Shown here piece after piece: positions 47,438 through 57,916 of a stretch of DNA of 64,000 nt. Position 1 is the stretch's first letter. Each line of letters opens with the position of its first letter. This DNA comes from Cannabis sativa (Eukaryota; Streptophyta; Magnoliopsida; Rosales; Cannabaceae): positions 74,606,600 through 74,670,599 of the forward strand of contig NC_083602.1 of the NCBI RefSeq assembly GCF_029168945.1, given 5' to 3'. Position numbers and translations under genes: made by a program. Under the pieces are notes generated by a model. The model made no database searches, had not been told where the DNA came from, and worked only from the letters and a program-made list of their open reading frames with translations.

Positions 47438-50400
47438 ATGGCAGATGATGTGCCGACACATGATTGCTCAGGAGATGAGAACTCAGGATATGAGAACTTA
47501 GGTTATTGTTTGCAACCTCCTAACCATCGAGGTCCCACACGGATGAAGCGGATATGCCAAAGAATGGATAAAGGTGAAAAAATAGACCTTGAAGTTAATG
47601 ACAAAGGGGAATACTTTGGAGATATGTATGGAGAGATGATATCGTGGCTTGGAGTTAGATGCCGACAAACAATCGGTATCAATTATAAAGACTGGAGATA
47701 TGTGGATCAATCGTTGAAGGACAAAATTTGGAAAGACGTGCAAGTAAGTTAATTATACAAAGTATACTTATTATGGTGTTTTCTAAACTATTTACTAACT
47801 GTTTGCTTTCTACATATAGCGTGGTTTCAATGTTCGTGCAGATTGGAAAAAAGATTGTCTCAAAATTGCAGGACGAATTATGAAGGATTTTAAGACAAAA
47901 ATGACATGCGATGTCATAATGCCTTTGGCCAAAGCGAATAAGGTGAAGGAGCTCGCAATTCCCCCCAAAAACCATCCTGAAATTGATCAAGAAGATTGAG
48001 TAAAATTTGTTGCGAGTCGTCTAACACCTGAACATATGGTACATATATGTATATTCACAACATTTATATAATTAGCTTTGATATATGAGCCTTACTAGTA
48101 TATAACTTACACATTTTTATTGTAGGCTTTGAGAAAGGCACAATCTGACCGAGCTTGCCAGAATACATCAAGGCACCACTCAGCTCGTAGAGGCATGGTG
48201 ACTCTCCGAGAGGATGTGGTAATGAATTACATGTTTTTAGATATTCTAATACAGAACCTGAACCACCTGTTTGCCTTTTGACTGCTGCTTTGTTGCCTAT
48301 TTCTGGCTAATAAAAATCAAACATAAACAGTAATAAACTAAATTTGTTTACATAAGCTGTAACTTGTGATTGTGGCGCCTCCAAATTTAAGTTTGGCTAA
48401 AAAAAGTTGCACAACTTTGAGTAATTTGGTTTGTAAATAAGCATTTATGTTTAAATATGAAAAATTGAACACAATGTAATTAGTTGATAACATTTTGTTT
48501 TGTTAAATAGAGCTTTGACTTTTCCATGGTAGCATGCTTAGGTTTTTAAAAATTTATAATAATATGAATTTACTATACCATGGGAAAAGTTGGTGTCCTT
48601 TTCTTGAAAATCATAGAAAAAGAAAGGAAGAGGAGTTCACAAGTTTGTGCATTTATGCTTTCCTATTGCTGTTTTATTTAATAAGGCCATGAGACTTAAG
48701 TGGGCATGATTGTTGGCTGGAATTAAGATCATTTTCAGTCAATTTATTATTTTTTTTTAACAATTATATTCCCTTATTAATTACATGTTTGTTGCAGAAA
48801 AAAGAAATCAAAATTCAAGATCCAGCCCGCCATCATGTTTGGTTAAAATCCCGCAAGAAAAATAATGTCCTAGTTACGGACTTGGATAGGGAGATTGCCG
48901 CAAGAATAGTAAGTGATATCTAACACAATTCAATAACATGAATATATGATTTGTTATTATAAAGTATTAACTATTATCAATCATAATGCATAGGCTGAAC
49001 TCGAGGAAAAAGTAAACTCAGGTGAAGTTTTGGCCAGTGGTCGGAATGACATATTGACTCAAGCATTAGGGACACCTGAGCACCCTAGCCGGGTCAGAGC
49101 TGCTGGGTATGCCACTTTCTTGATTTAATGTTAGATTATTTTTTATTTATTTTACTTAATTTTTTATTAAATGAGTGTTCCAACTGTTATTTGTAGGTTC
49201 ACTGCAAAGGCCAGTAAGATATTTGGTCGAAAGAAAAGGGCTAAATGTAGTGAATCATCCTCCCAAAAACAAGAAATTCTTCAACTCAAAAAAGAAATTG
49301 AAGAATTGAAGAAAAAACTGTATGCTGCACAAGAACAAGATGATGGTAATGACAACTCCTCAGAAGAAAATGATGATCACTTAGATGATCATCAGGAGTT
49401 TGGAGGGTACGAAGATGATAATCAGACACCTCCTGTCATGTACAACTTCTCATCCACTAATAACAACGAAGTACTTTTGTGTTCAGACAACATCCATAAT
49501 ATAGTGGCCAAAGGTGTGCTTCTGGAATCTGTTAGTCCAGTAACAATTCATACCGTGCAGTATAAAGAAGGGATTGCACGAGTTTTAATTACCGAACAAC
49601 TTCAAGAGGAGGCTGAAATTGCTCATCCTATCGAAAATATCCGATATGTCTATGAGACAAAGGACACATTTCTTCCTTGGCCAAAACATTTAATTTTAAA
49701 TTTGGATAAGGTAAAATTATTTTTTTATTGTCATATATGATTAATGCATATTTATTGTATATTGATGCTATAATTCATATTTTACAGGTTCCCATATTCC
49801 CGGATGTCGCATCCACCCATAAATCATCGTCAAAGGGGAAGCAGATAGCAACCCCTCACAGATCACCAAATCAAGGGAAACAGATATCAACTCTTCCTGT
49901 TATGTCTTCGGCTGGATCACAATCAAATGTCAGGATAGATCAAGTGGACAAGAATGCAACATTCAAGTCGGAGGTCTGGGCTCAAATACCTGTATGTCTC
50001 CACTTTTTAGTTGAAGAATTTATAAGGAGGAAAGGGAAGTGGAGCGTTTTTGAAGTTCCAACTCGATCCGTACTTCATGCCACCTCGCACACATATTATC
50101 TTGTCATCAGAGGATGTAGAGCAGGTTGGAACCTTAAATTTTATTGGATGTCAAGGCATGATCTTTGGAATTAGGTATGTTTTACGTAATTATTTTTGGA
50201 ATTAAGTATGTTTTACATAATATTTTTCCCATTTATTAAAATGTAACACTTAACCATGATAAATTTATGTAGATGCATTTGGGAGGATTTAACGAATATG
50301 CGGGAGTATTTCAAGTTCTTTGACCCAGAGCTACTCAATGCCACGGACAAAGATGGAATTGTCCACCAAGAAGTTGTTATCAAATTGGCTGAATGGTTGA

Positions 50401-51107
50401 ATACAATGAATAACAAATCTCAGATGTTCTTCATACCGTGGAACTACGAGTATGTACAAGTACTATTTAAGGACTAGTTAAGTATAATTTAATTCTTCTT
50501 TTTAAATTAACACTTAATATTTTCTTATTAATTTCTTATTAGACGTCATTGGATGCTTGAGATTGTTTGTGCTGGGAAGATCATTCACTTGGACCCTTGG
50601 CTTAGACATAAACGCCCTAAGATGACTATTGACCTCACACTTCAAAGGTACTTTTCAATTTTCATTTTAAGATTATAATTTTAATTTTCTATAAATTTAT
50701 ACCAACTATTGCTAATTAAATCAATATAAATCATTGAATTTAATTAGGGCATATGAACTGCTTGGAGGTTCCAACGAGTTACTTGGAACATTTCCAGGAG
50801 TAACCGTTGCAGCGTGTCCAAAACAAACATTGGGAATTGAATGTGGTTTTTATGTACTTAGGTACATTAATGACATTGTGAAAGCTCTAAATTCATTCGT
50901 TCTTATAAGAGAAAAGGTAATTAAGCTATAATTAGTTCATTTATGTATACCCGTAAATAGGATACTATGCTTATAAATAAGTGATACATATAACTAATTT
51001 ACACTTTAATTTTACAGTTTGGAAAGATGGACACATACGATGTGGAGACAATGTTGCTACCACTGCAACATCAATGGTTATCGAAATTGACACGATACCT
51101 GTACTAG
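47438..51107 (+). pseudogene. CACTA-2 second gene: transposon protein with coiled coil and Ulp1-like protease
   Basis: A plausible splicing reads exons 47438-47743, 47820-48038, 48126-48218, 48798-48908, 48994-49106, 49197-49710, 49788-50174, about 50274-50450, about 50543-50648, about 50748-50916 and about 51018-51107, with GT-AG borders and in-phase joins where checked. The front half has Transposase_24/TNPD-like words (ALRKAQSDRACQNTSRHH, DILTQALGTPEHPSRVRAAG), a coiled coil (EILQLKKEIEELKKKL) and an acidic linker. The end is a C48 peptidase core with His (RHWMLE), Asp (HLDPW), Gln (CPKQTLGIE) and Cys (CGFYVLRYI). One stop in exon 2 (47997-47999, Trp to TGA) and one frameshift at about 50060-50080 break it. 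Known: some plant CACTA and Mutator elements carry such proteases; the role is unknown. Confidence 0.8.
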
Positions 51108-51340
51108 TTAACTGTAGACTTTTAATTTTAGGCAATACTTATTTTGTGTATTTTTTTTATTAGTAAGGACTTAACATATTTCGTAATGTATACTTTAACT
51201 TTGTTATAATATAATTACAATGTCTTTTGTACTTAATTTTGTTATATAATTGAAATAATATTTATTTTATAATTATTTCAAAAAAAAAAATTAATATATA
51301 ATTAATTATTTAATAAAAATTAATATATATTTAAAATATT
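51108..51340 (+). other. CACTA-2 3' untranslated and spacer sequence
   Basis: AT-rich sequence after the second gene's stop. Several AATAAA-like words lie near 51253 and 51313. No gene. Confidence 0.4.
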
Positions 51341-51707
51341 TAAATATTAACCGAAAATATATTTAACAATAACCGAAGATATAGGTCTATTTTCTCTTCT
51401 GATATTTGAAACATATGTCTTCGGTTATTACATAAAAATTGAAGATAAAAGTAACCTACGTCTTCGGTTATTATATAAAAACCGAAGACATAGATTACCT
51501 TTCTCTTCGGTTTTTATATAATAACCGAAGACAAAGGTTACTTTTATCTTCGGTTTTTATATAATAACCGAAGACGTAGCCTCACCTTCGACTTCGGTAT
51601 TTTAAAACATATGTCATCGCCTCAAACGACTTCGGATGCGATTTTTAATAAAATCCGAAGATAAACTGGCCTAAAAACCGAAAATAAAGGCCCTTTCTCT
51701 AGTAGTG
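51341..51707 (+). repeat. CACTA-2 3' subterminal repeats
   Basis: At least nine CTTCGGTTATT or AATAACCGAAGA units in both orientations, several paired as hairpins (for example 51460-51490 and 51510-51580). They share the CCGAAGA core with the 5' end array. Confidence 0.88.
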
Positions 51708-51744
51708 ATTGAAATGAATTTTATTTAGGGTAAAAAGGCCAACA
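51708..51744 (-). repeat. LTR of element 4, 5' terminal 37 bp
   Basis: Minus strand begins TGTTGGCC and continues to the ATT duplication; the rest of the LTR resumes at 41517. The five bases outside are TAAAC (51745-51749). Confidence 0.88.
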
Positions 51745-51873
51745 TAAACTCGCACAGCAAGTAGGGTTTTCAAAAAAAGAACCATAAACTCAAACCCTAA
51801 TCTCTCTTTTTTATGAACCCTAATTTTGAATTTTGAATTTCAAATTACAATTCTATGTATGACTCTGATACCA
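51745..51873 (-). other. Internal start and primer site of a short-LTR retroelement
   Basis: On the minus strand TGGTATCAGAGTC (51873-51861) directly follows the short LTR and fits the initiator tRNA-Met primer site. The rest is a non-coding leader, cut by the insertion of element 4. Confidence 0.75.
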
Positions 51874-52027
51874 TGTAGAGAATGGTGAATCGAATTGCCT
51901 ATTGTATTTCATAGAATAGTATATATTTATATACAAAGCTAGGAGACTAAATGGGAAACTACTAAATACAAATAGGAAACTATACTAAATATAATTTACC
52001 CTAATTTTTACAACCAATATTCTAACA
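51874..52027 (-). repeat. Short LTR (154 bp), TRIM-like or short-LTR Copia
   Basis: Minus strand begins TGTTAGAATATTGG (52027) and ends CCATTCTCTACA (51874), TG...CA ends with a primer site right after. The length suits TRIM elements or short-LTR Copia lineages. The second LTR is not in the window. It holds a TATA-like TATATAAATATATA at about 51931-51944. Confidence 0.75.
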
Positions 52028-53051
52028 ATTCAAAAAAATGAAAAATGGTGTCAGTAGATCTATGTGGTTGTTGTTTGTATTTTCTTAGTTTTTATATAGT
52101 TTTTGCTGAAATAATGAGATCTAGTTTTCTGGGTATTTTATGTGTTCGTATTATTCTCGACGCTTTTTTCGATATGTTCTCGATGGGTTCTCGACGCAAA
52201 TGTCCCAAAGTCAGAGAAAACCTTTATCGAATATTTTTTGATAGGTTCTTGTTAGGTTATCAATAGTTTAAGTAACATATATTTATAATTTATTATCAAT
52301 TGATTATCAAGAGGTTGTCGATTGGTTCTTGATAAGAGTGAGAATTTTATTTTGCTGTTGTTATATTGGTTATTATTGCTTAGTTGTCGACATGTTCTTG
52401 TAGGATTAAAAATTAGTTTTTTAATTGTCATGTTTGTTGATTATCTACTTATTATTGATGGATTCTCAATAGATTCTCGATAGGGTTTAGTATTGTATTT
52501 TTTGTTGTTAAGTTTGCATTTTATTTCTGTTATTATTTTATTGTTTAAATTTTGTTGATATCATTGACAAATTGTGTTTCTTTCCTCTATTGTATTCTAT
52601 CGATTTCCTAATAGGTTTTCGATTGGTTGTTGATGTATTTTCGATAGGATTCTAACATTTGTTCAATTTTCTTTCTTTAATAGAAATTGATTGTTATGAG
52701 AGGGTTATTTTCTCTCCCAGAGGAAGAAGTGTATGCAAGAACAGTCACTTACAATGATGTTGAGATAGTGATTGAGATGGATGTTGATCAGACACATCCT
52801 TCATATGACGCTCAGGACCCTGCTGTTTTCGAAAGCCATGTTAAAAAGATAGCAGAACAAATTAAAATAATAACATCCTTGTATTAGAAAGTATTTTGTA
52901 TATTTTTATACATTTAGAAACAATTAGTGTAATTTTTCCTTGCTATCAAAGTTAAATTTTAAAAATTGTAATAACAACATCTAGAACCTCCATGTGAAAT
53001 ATTATCGAAAAACTATTGAGAAATCATCATAGAACACATTTACTAAATTTT
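52028..53051 (+). other. Repeat-rich region with a small unidentified ORF
   Basis: 52150-52640 contains more than ten degenerate copies of a motif near TCGATAGGTTCTCGATGGG. Then 52687-52887 is an open frame of 66 codons (MRGLFSLPEEEVYARTVTYN to KKIAEQIKIITSLY), preceded by a TTTCTTTAATAG acceptor-like site. Its codon quality looks better than chance, with acidic and regular residues, but no family is recognised. It may be a last exon of a degraded gene or element. 52950-53030 is partly repeated at 55308-55383. Confidence 0.4.
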
Positions 53052-55248
53052 CACTACAACAATTAGAAGAATTAGGGGCGGAAGGATCCGCCAGTAATTA
53101 GAGTGAAATCCGCCAGTATTAGTGATTACCGGCGGGGTCCCGTCTGTACTGCTCCGCCGGTAATACCTGGTCGGTATTAATCAGTAATAGCGGCGGACTG
53201 ATACATCCGCCGCTATTATTAATTAATATCGGCGGACCTATAGCGGCGGAACCCGCCGGTATTTAATGCGTCAGATTAATAATCTCACACATTAATAGCG
53301 GCGGGTACCCGTCGATAATGTGTTTAAATAAAAAAAATTATTATATAAATATATAATTCATAATAATATTAATATTATATATAGAAATATTTAAAATTAT
53401 AATATTTTATATTAAATTAACAATAAACTAATTATTACACACATAATGAATTAAAAATTATCTAACATACCAATTAAATAATTATCATCCACACATAATT
53501 AAAAACTTAAATAAATCCACACATAATTAAAAATTTAAATAAATTCACACATAATTAAAAAATTTACAAATAATATTGTCCACACATAATTAAAATTAAC
53601 TTAAACAAATTATTATTGTCTTCATCAAGCACATAATCTAAAAATTCTGAATCGTTGGTGTTCAAGTTTAAATGGATTGCTTGTGCATGCATTGTCCCGA
53701 GCTTGTGATAGTGGCGGTGAAGGGTAATATGGATGCTGCGAAGATAAAATCTCAGTGTATTGTCGAGTCTGTAGTGTTGTGATAAATTCAGAGATTGTTG
53801 TTGTTGCGAAAATTTTAGAGATTGTTGCTGTTGCGAAAAATTTGATAATTGTTGCTGAAACTGACCAAGAAAATTAAATAAATAAAACTAATCTTACTAA
53901 ACTATGAAATACTTACATAACGAATCTTATTTTTTTTTTTAATTTTAAATATATAAAATATTCATTTTTAATTTATTTAAAAATAACAAATTGTTAATAC
54001 ATCAAAAATACTAAAATCCATTACAATCATAGTTAATAAATTTTATGAGCATAATATTACATCTTTTAACATATCAAAAAAAAAAAAAAAAACTGAAATC
54101 TATTACAATCAAAAAATATATCATTAATACATCAAAAATAAAACAACAAATACACATAAATAAAATCATATACATTTCACTAATATACTTAAATAAAACA
54201 ACAAATACATCTATAAAAAAACTTGCTCTATACATAACACAATATATATATAAATAAATTCAAATATAACTATATATACACAAAAATTAATATATATATC
54301 TATATAAAATAAAAATATATTATATATAAACGAAATAAAAATTTAAATAAAATAATATATATGTAAACTGATAAATTTATATATTATATGTATATAAATA
54401 AAAATATATATATATTATATTTAAGTAAACCTGAAAACCCTAAAAATAATATATATTTCAGACTAAAATTACAACTACACTATATTTAAAATATTTACAA
54501 TGATTTATAAAAAAATAAAAACATACCTTATACAGACAAAAATTTGTGATCTTATTCAATCCGAAATTTAAACTCCCACTTTTTAAATATGAAAATAAAT
54601 TAAAAAAACTTTATAATTATATATTAGCACAAACATATATATATAAATATAAAAAAAAATCAAATATTAAATTAATTTATTTAAAACAGAGAATATTATA
54701 CAAAAAAAACTAACCGATTTGAAGAGAAACGGTGGAACAATAGCTTCATCTAGAAGAGAAATGGTGGTGAAATAGAAGAGAAATGGTGGTGAAATGGAAG
54801 AGAAATGGTGGTAAAATGAAAGAGAAGAAAAAATTTGAATCTGAAAAAAAATTGGAAAATGAAAAAATTGGGGAAACCGGTTCGTGGGGCCGGGGTATAT
54901 ATATAGAATTCTATTACCGGCGGGATCCGCCGGTAATAAAAACCCCCGTCGGTATTAATATTATTAGTGGCGGAAACTCGCCGGTATTAGTCCACTGCTA
55001 ATATGTTTTAAACGCAGTACGCGGGAATTTTCCCGCACTTAATTTCACCCCAATAATAGCGGCGGGCTGTCCGCCGGTATTAACGTAAGCCCGCTGCTAT
55101 TGCAATTGATTTTTAATTTTTTATCTTGAAATTTAATACACACTAATATTGGCGGGCCCTAAAATCCGCCGGTAATAATCCCATTAATAGGGGCGAATTT
55201 GGCCCACCGGTATTGTTTCCGTCAGTAATAGCTGCAATTGTTGTAGTG
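53052..55248. mobile_element. Non-autonomous CACTA element CACTA-3 (2.2 kb)
   Basis: Ends CACTACAACAATT and AATTGTTGTAGTG (13-bp inverted), flanked by TTT (53049-53051 and 55249-55251). Subterminal hairpins built on CCGCCGGTAATA and GGCGGA words fill 53080-53320 and 54915-55220. The interior 53330-54700 is very AT-rich, and no transposase was seen. A short stretch at 53625-53850 (TTGTTGCTG/TTGCGAAAAT words) and a 22-bp tandem GAGAAATGGTGGTGAAAT repeat at 54755-54815 are the only features inside. Confidence 0.9.
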
Positions 55249-55251
55249 TTT

Positions 55252-55854
55252 GTAAAGGACTGGACAAACCATCGAAAAAACATCGAGAACATATTGATGT
55301 ACCATAATCGTTAAATTTTAAAATTGCAATGACATCATTTGGAGCCTTCACATGAAATATTATCAAAAAATCATCGAGAATTTCACAATAACAATTTAAT
55401 TAGCATTTAATATAATAGAATCAGTTTTAAGGACCCCAAGTAACATTGAACTATGCCTCAAATACGGGCTTTGAATATTGTTGCTCTGTGGTGGCCCGGG
55501 CCGCCATAGCTACCACAATTTCGAAACTGTTTTACTACTTTATCACTAATTTCAAATCATACTTTAATGAATCAACCTCCAACTCTTCATATAAAATGTT
55601 GTATATTTTCGGTAAGGTTGTGTGAGTTTCAACCATTAATTATTTTACTTAAAAAAAAATATATGCAAAAAAATCTCACAAAATGTAAAATAAAATTAAA
55701 AATACACAAAATTAAAAATCTCAATGTATTAAACTATAAATAAAAACACATATCATATAATTTTAAGATTGAATATTAATATAAAAAGGGAATATGAAAA
55801 TACAAAAAAAAAAAAAAAAAACAATAATATTACACACATAGAATGAAAAGTGAA
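55252..55854. other. Spacer downstream of the DMP gene
   Basis: 55308-55383 repeats 52950-53030 in direct orientation. 55480-55520 has a GC-rich GGTGGCCCGGGCCGCC word. 55640-55850 is AT-rich and includes the presumed 3' UTR of the DMP gene (minus strand). No gene. Confidence 0.45.
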
Positions 55855-56490
55855 TTAAGGACGATGATTATGAGAGAGATCTGCATAGCCAATCCCTCTA
55901 CGGGTGGTGGGAAAAATAGTGAACAAGAAGCTTGCCAAAGCCCCAGCTCCAATCGGCAAATTCATTATTAAAACATTCCAATCACTCCCAGCTTCAGAAA
56001 AGTAACAATTTTTCACATTCGAATCACTAACCGCAAACACCAAGAACAAAATTAGGGACACAAAACCATGAACAAAATCAATCAAATGTAGCTTATATTT
56101 TTCCAATTGATCATTATTATTATTACTATTGATTATCTCGTAATTACTATCATGTTCTTCATCATCATCACAGTTGAAGACGTAGAATCCTTTGAATGTG
56201 GCCATACCATAACGTAGTTTCCCACCCTCGTCGACAAAGCTATCCGTAAACGACGAAAGAAAGCAAAAGAAGGCACAAACGACAACTAAACACGCTGTGA
56301 GGTACCTATTGGAGAGATTACAGAGACCATTGTTGGAGAAACATGGTGAGAAGATTTGAAAGGCTAGGACTGTTCCGGTTGGGAGAAGGTTAGCCAAGTT
56401 GGCTGCATTGGCTAGTGCACGCTGAACCGGCCGCCCCACCGACAACCCTTGTTGGTTCAGTGGTACCAAAGCTGCTGCTGCTGCTGCCAT
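55855..56490 (-). CDS. DMP: DUF679 membrane protein (DMP family)
   Basis: Complete single-exon frame of 211 residues, the usual size and structure of plant DMP genes. N-terminus: Ala run (2-7), then a soluble part. Four hydrophobic segments at about 33-52, 63-83, 136-156 and 173-193 fit the four-pass DUF679 topology. Family words present: NLLPTGTVLAFQ (35-46), FTDSF (81-85), YGMATFKGFY (94-103), DFVHGFVSL (138-146), and the closing FPTTRRGIGY (193-202). The loop at 107-130 is Asp/Glu/Asn-rich and unusually low in complexity. Known: DMPs sit in endomembranes or plastid envelopes and act in senescence-linked membrane remodelling, and two paralogues act in gamete fusion. Which subgroup this is cannot be settled by eye. 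No breaks, so it is probably functional. The start is the first ATG, with a TATA box about 75 bp upstream. Confidence 0.93.
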   Translation of the reverse strand: MAAAAAALVPLNQQGLSVGRPVQRALANAANLANLLPTGTVLAFQIFSPCFSNNGLCNLSNRYLTACLVVVCAFFCFLSSFTDSFVDEGGKLRYGMATFKGFYVFNCDDDEEHDSNYEIINSNNNNDQLEKYKLHLIDFVHGFVSLILFLVFAVSDSNVKNCYFSEAGSDWNVLIMNLPIGAGALASFLFTIFPTTRRGIGYADLSHNHRP

Positions 56491-56563
56491 ATTTTGAATC
56501 TCTTTGATTATGAAAAAATTATTTTTTATTTCAGTGTGTAGTATAGGAAACTAAATGGACTAG

Positions 56564-56571
56564 CTTTATAA
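56564..56571 (-). promoter_or_regulatory. Probable TATA box of the DMP gene
   Basis: TTATAAAG on the minus strand, 75-80 bp before the ATG, leaving a leader of about 45 bp. No other better match lies within 150 bp. Confidence 0.5.
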
Positions 56572-57236
56572 GAGATTATATGATAAGGTGGAGTTTGGTT
56601 AACAATAGGAGCACGGTACTGTCATGTGGGATTATTTGGATGTATTTAGCGTTAGGGATACCTTATTTAACAATGGCCTAATTTGTTGTGTTTTCAATAG
56701 GAAAGAAACATAACATATGGTTTTGCTAATTGTATGTATGTTGTGTCATACTAAACAAAATTGTTGAGCGGTTTACGGAAAGCAACCGATTTGCTTTTCT
56801 AAGTTTGTATGGACATTTATACATGACGTAAATAAATGCATGTGATCACTCCTAATTGAACTTAAATTTATGTGTAATGCTTTAGTTGTGTATGGGGGTG
56901 TTTATTAGACCACATTTAATATTTTTAGGTATATTCAGATCGGATCTAATTATGTATCGGATGTTAGATTTTACCATCTGATCTGATTTAATTAATTTCA
57001 ATCATCTAATCGATCTAACATCCATTAGATGTTAGATTGGATCAGCTCTATCTGTGACATGTATTTCATATATATTTATTGATTTAATTTAAGTTTATTC
57101 AATATTTTAGACTTACTAGTTTTTGAATTGGATTAGATCCATCTAATTTTTTAGGTCCAATATGTATTGTATTTGATTGGATCCATCAAATCAAAGAAAA
57201 TAAGAGTAAAAATTTAATGTTAATTTTCATATATAT
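56572..57236. other. DMP upstream region and spacer
   Basis: Presumed DMP promoter region. 56930-57190 is a short self-similar repeat built on ATCTAAT, GGATCGGAT and TGTTAGAT words in both orientations, a common non-coding plant repeat type. No gene. Confidence 0.45.
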
Positions 57237-57839
57237 TGTGGAAATTGATCCTCTAAACCAACTTATTATCCAACTCATTTAAACCAACTAACTTAACTAA
57301 CTTTCGGTTATGTTAGTTAGTTAGTTGGTGCTATCCTTGTTTGAGTTGGGGCCTATACATAAGTCTAGTCTTTTTTTTTATTATTTTAAGGTGGGAGAAC
57401 ACAAGGTAGAAGAGAGAGAATAAGAGAGAGGATTAGAGAGAGTTGCTTAGGGTTCTAAGCTGAGATTTCTGTTCTTGAAAAGGGTCAAGAACAAGGGGTG
57501 TACTCGGGTTGATAGAGAGAAAACTGTGACTGTTTTCTCTGGTGTGTGTTGAGTACCATCTGAGCTGTGATTGCTCTGGTTATTGTAATTGTATTGATGC
57601 TCTGTTATTCACATATTAATGAAGATTTGGTGATGTTTCTCAGCTGGAGTATGGCCAGGGATCATATTGATCTCTAGGACCGGAACCAGGATAAATTCTT
57701 GTGTTGTTCTTTGTTTGATTTCGGGTTTGATTCATTGTGTTGATTAATTGGTTTATGTTCATTATTACTGTCAAAGTTGTGAGTTTATTGCAGATTTTAT
57801 GATTGAATCCTCAATGTTATTTCTGTTGGAATTACAACA
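57237..57839 (+). repeat. 5' LTR of Copia element 5 (603 bp)
   Basis: Begins TGTGGAAATTG and ends GGAATTACAACA. The following AAATCAGAGCTTAGG looks like a primer site that lost its first bases (usual TGGTATCAGAGCT). The 5' edge is set by the TG start; the left flank TATAT has no visible partner in the window. Confidence 0.75.
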
Positions 57840-57916
57840 AAATCAGAGCTTAGGTTCAAGATCCATTTGAGGAATTCAAGAATCAAGATTCAATCAAGAC
57901 TCATCTGCAACCAGTT

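Larger units (their letters stand above)
41518..51707 (+). mobile_element. CACTA transposon CACTA-2 (10.2 kb)
   Basis: Begins CACTACTACAAACA and ends TCTAGTAGTG (inverted CACTACTA), flanked by a 3-bp duplication ATT (41515-41517 and 51708-51710). Both ends carry subterminal repeats built on CCGAAGACAAAGG and AACCGAAGA. Between them are a TNP2-type transposase gene and a second multi-exon gene, both on the plus strand, the usual two-gene layout of En/Spm-like elements. Inserted in the minus-strand LTR of Copia element 4. All structural parts are present, but both genes carry breaks, so it is probably not autonomous now. Confidence 0.93.
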
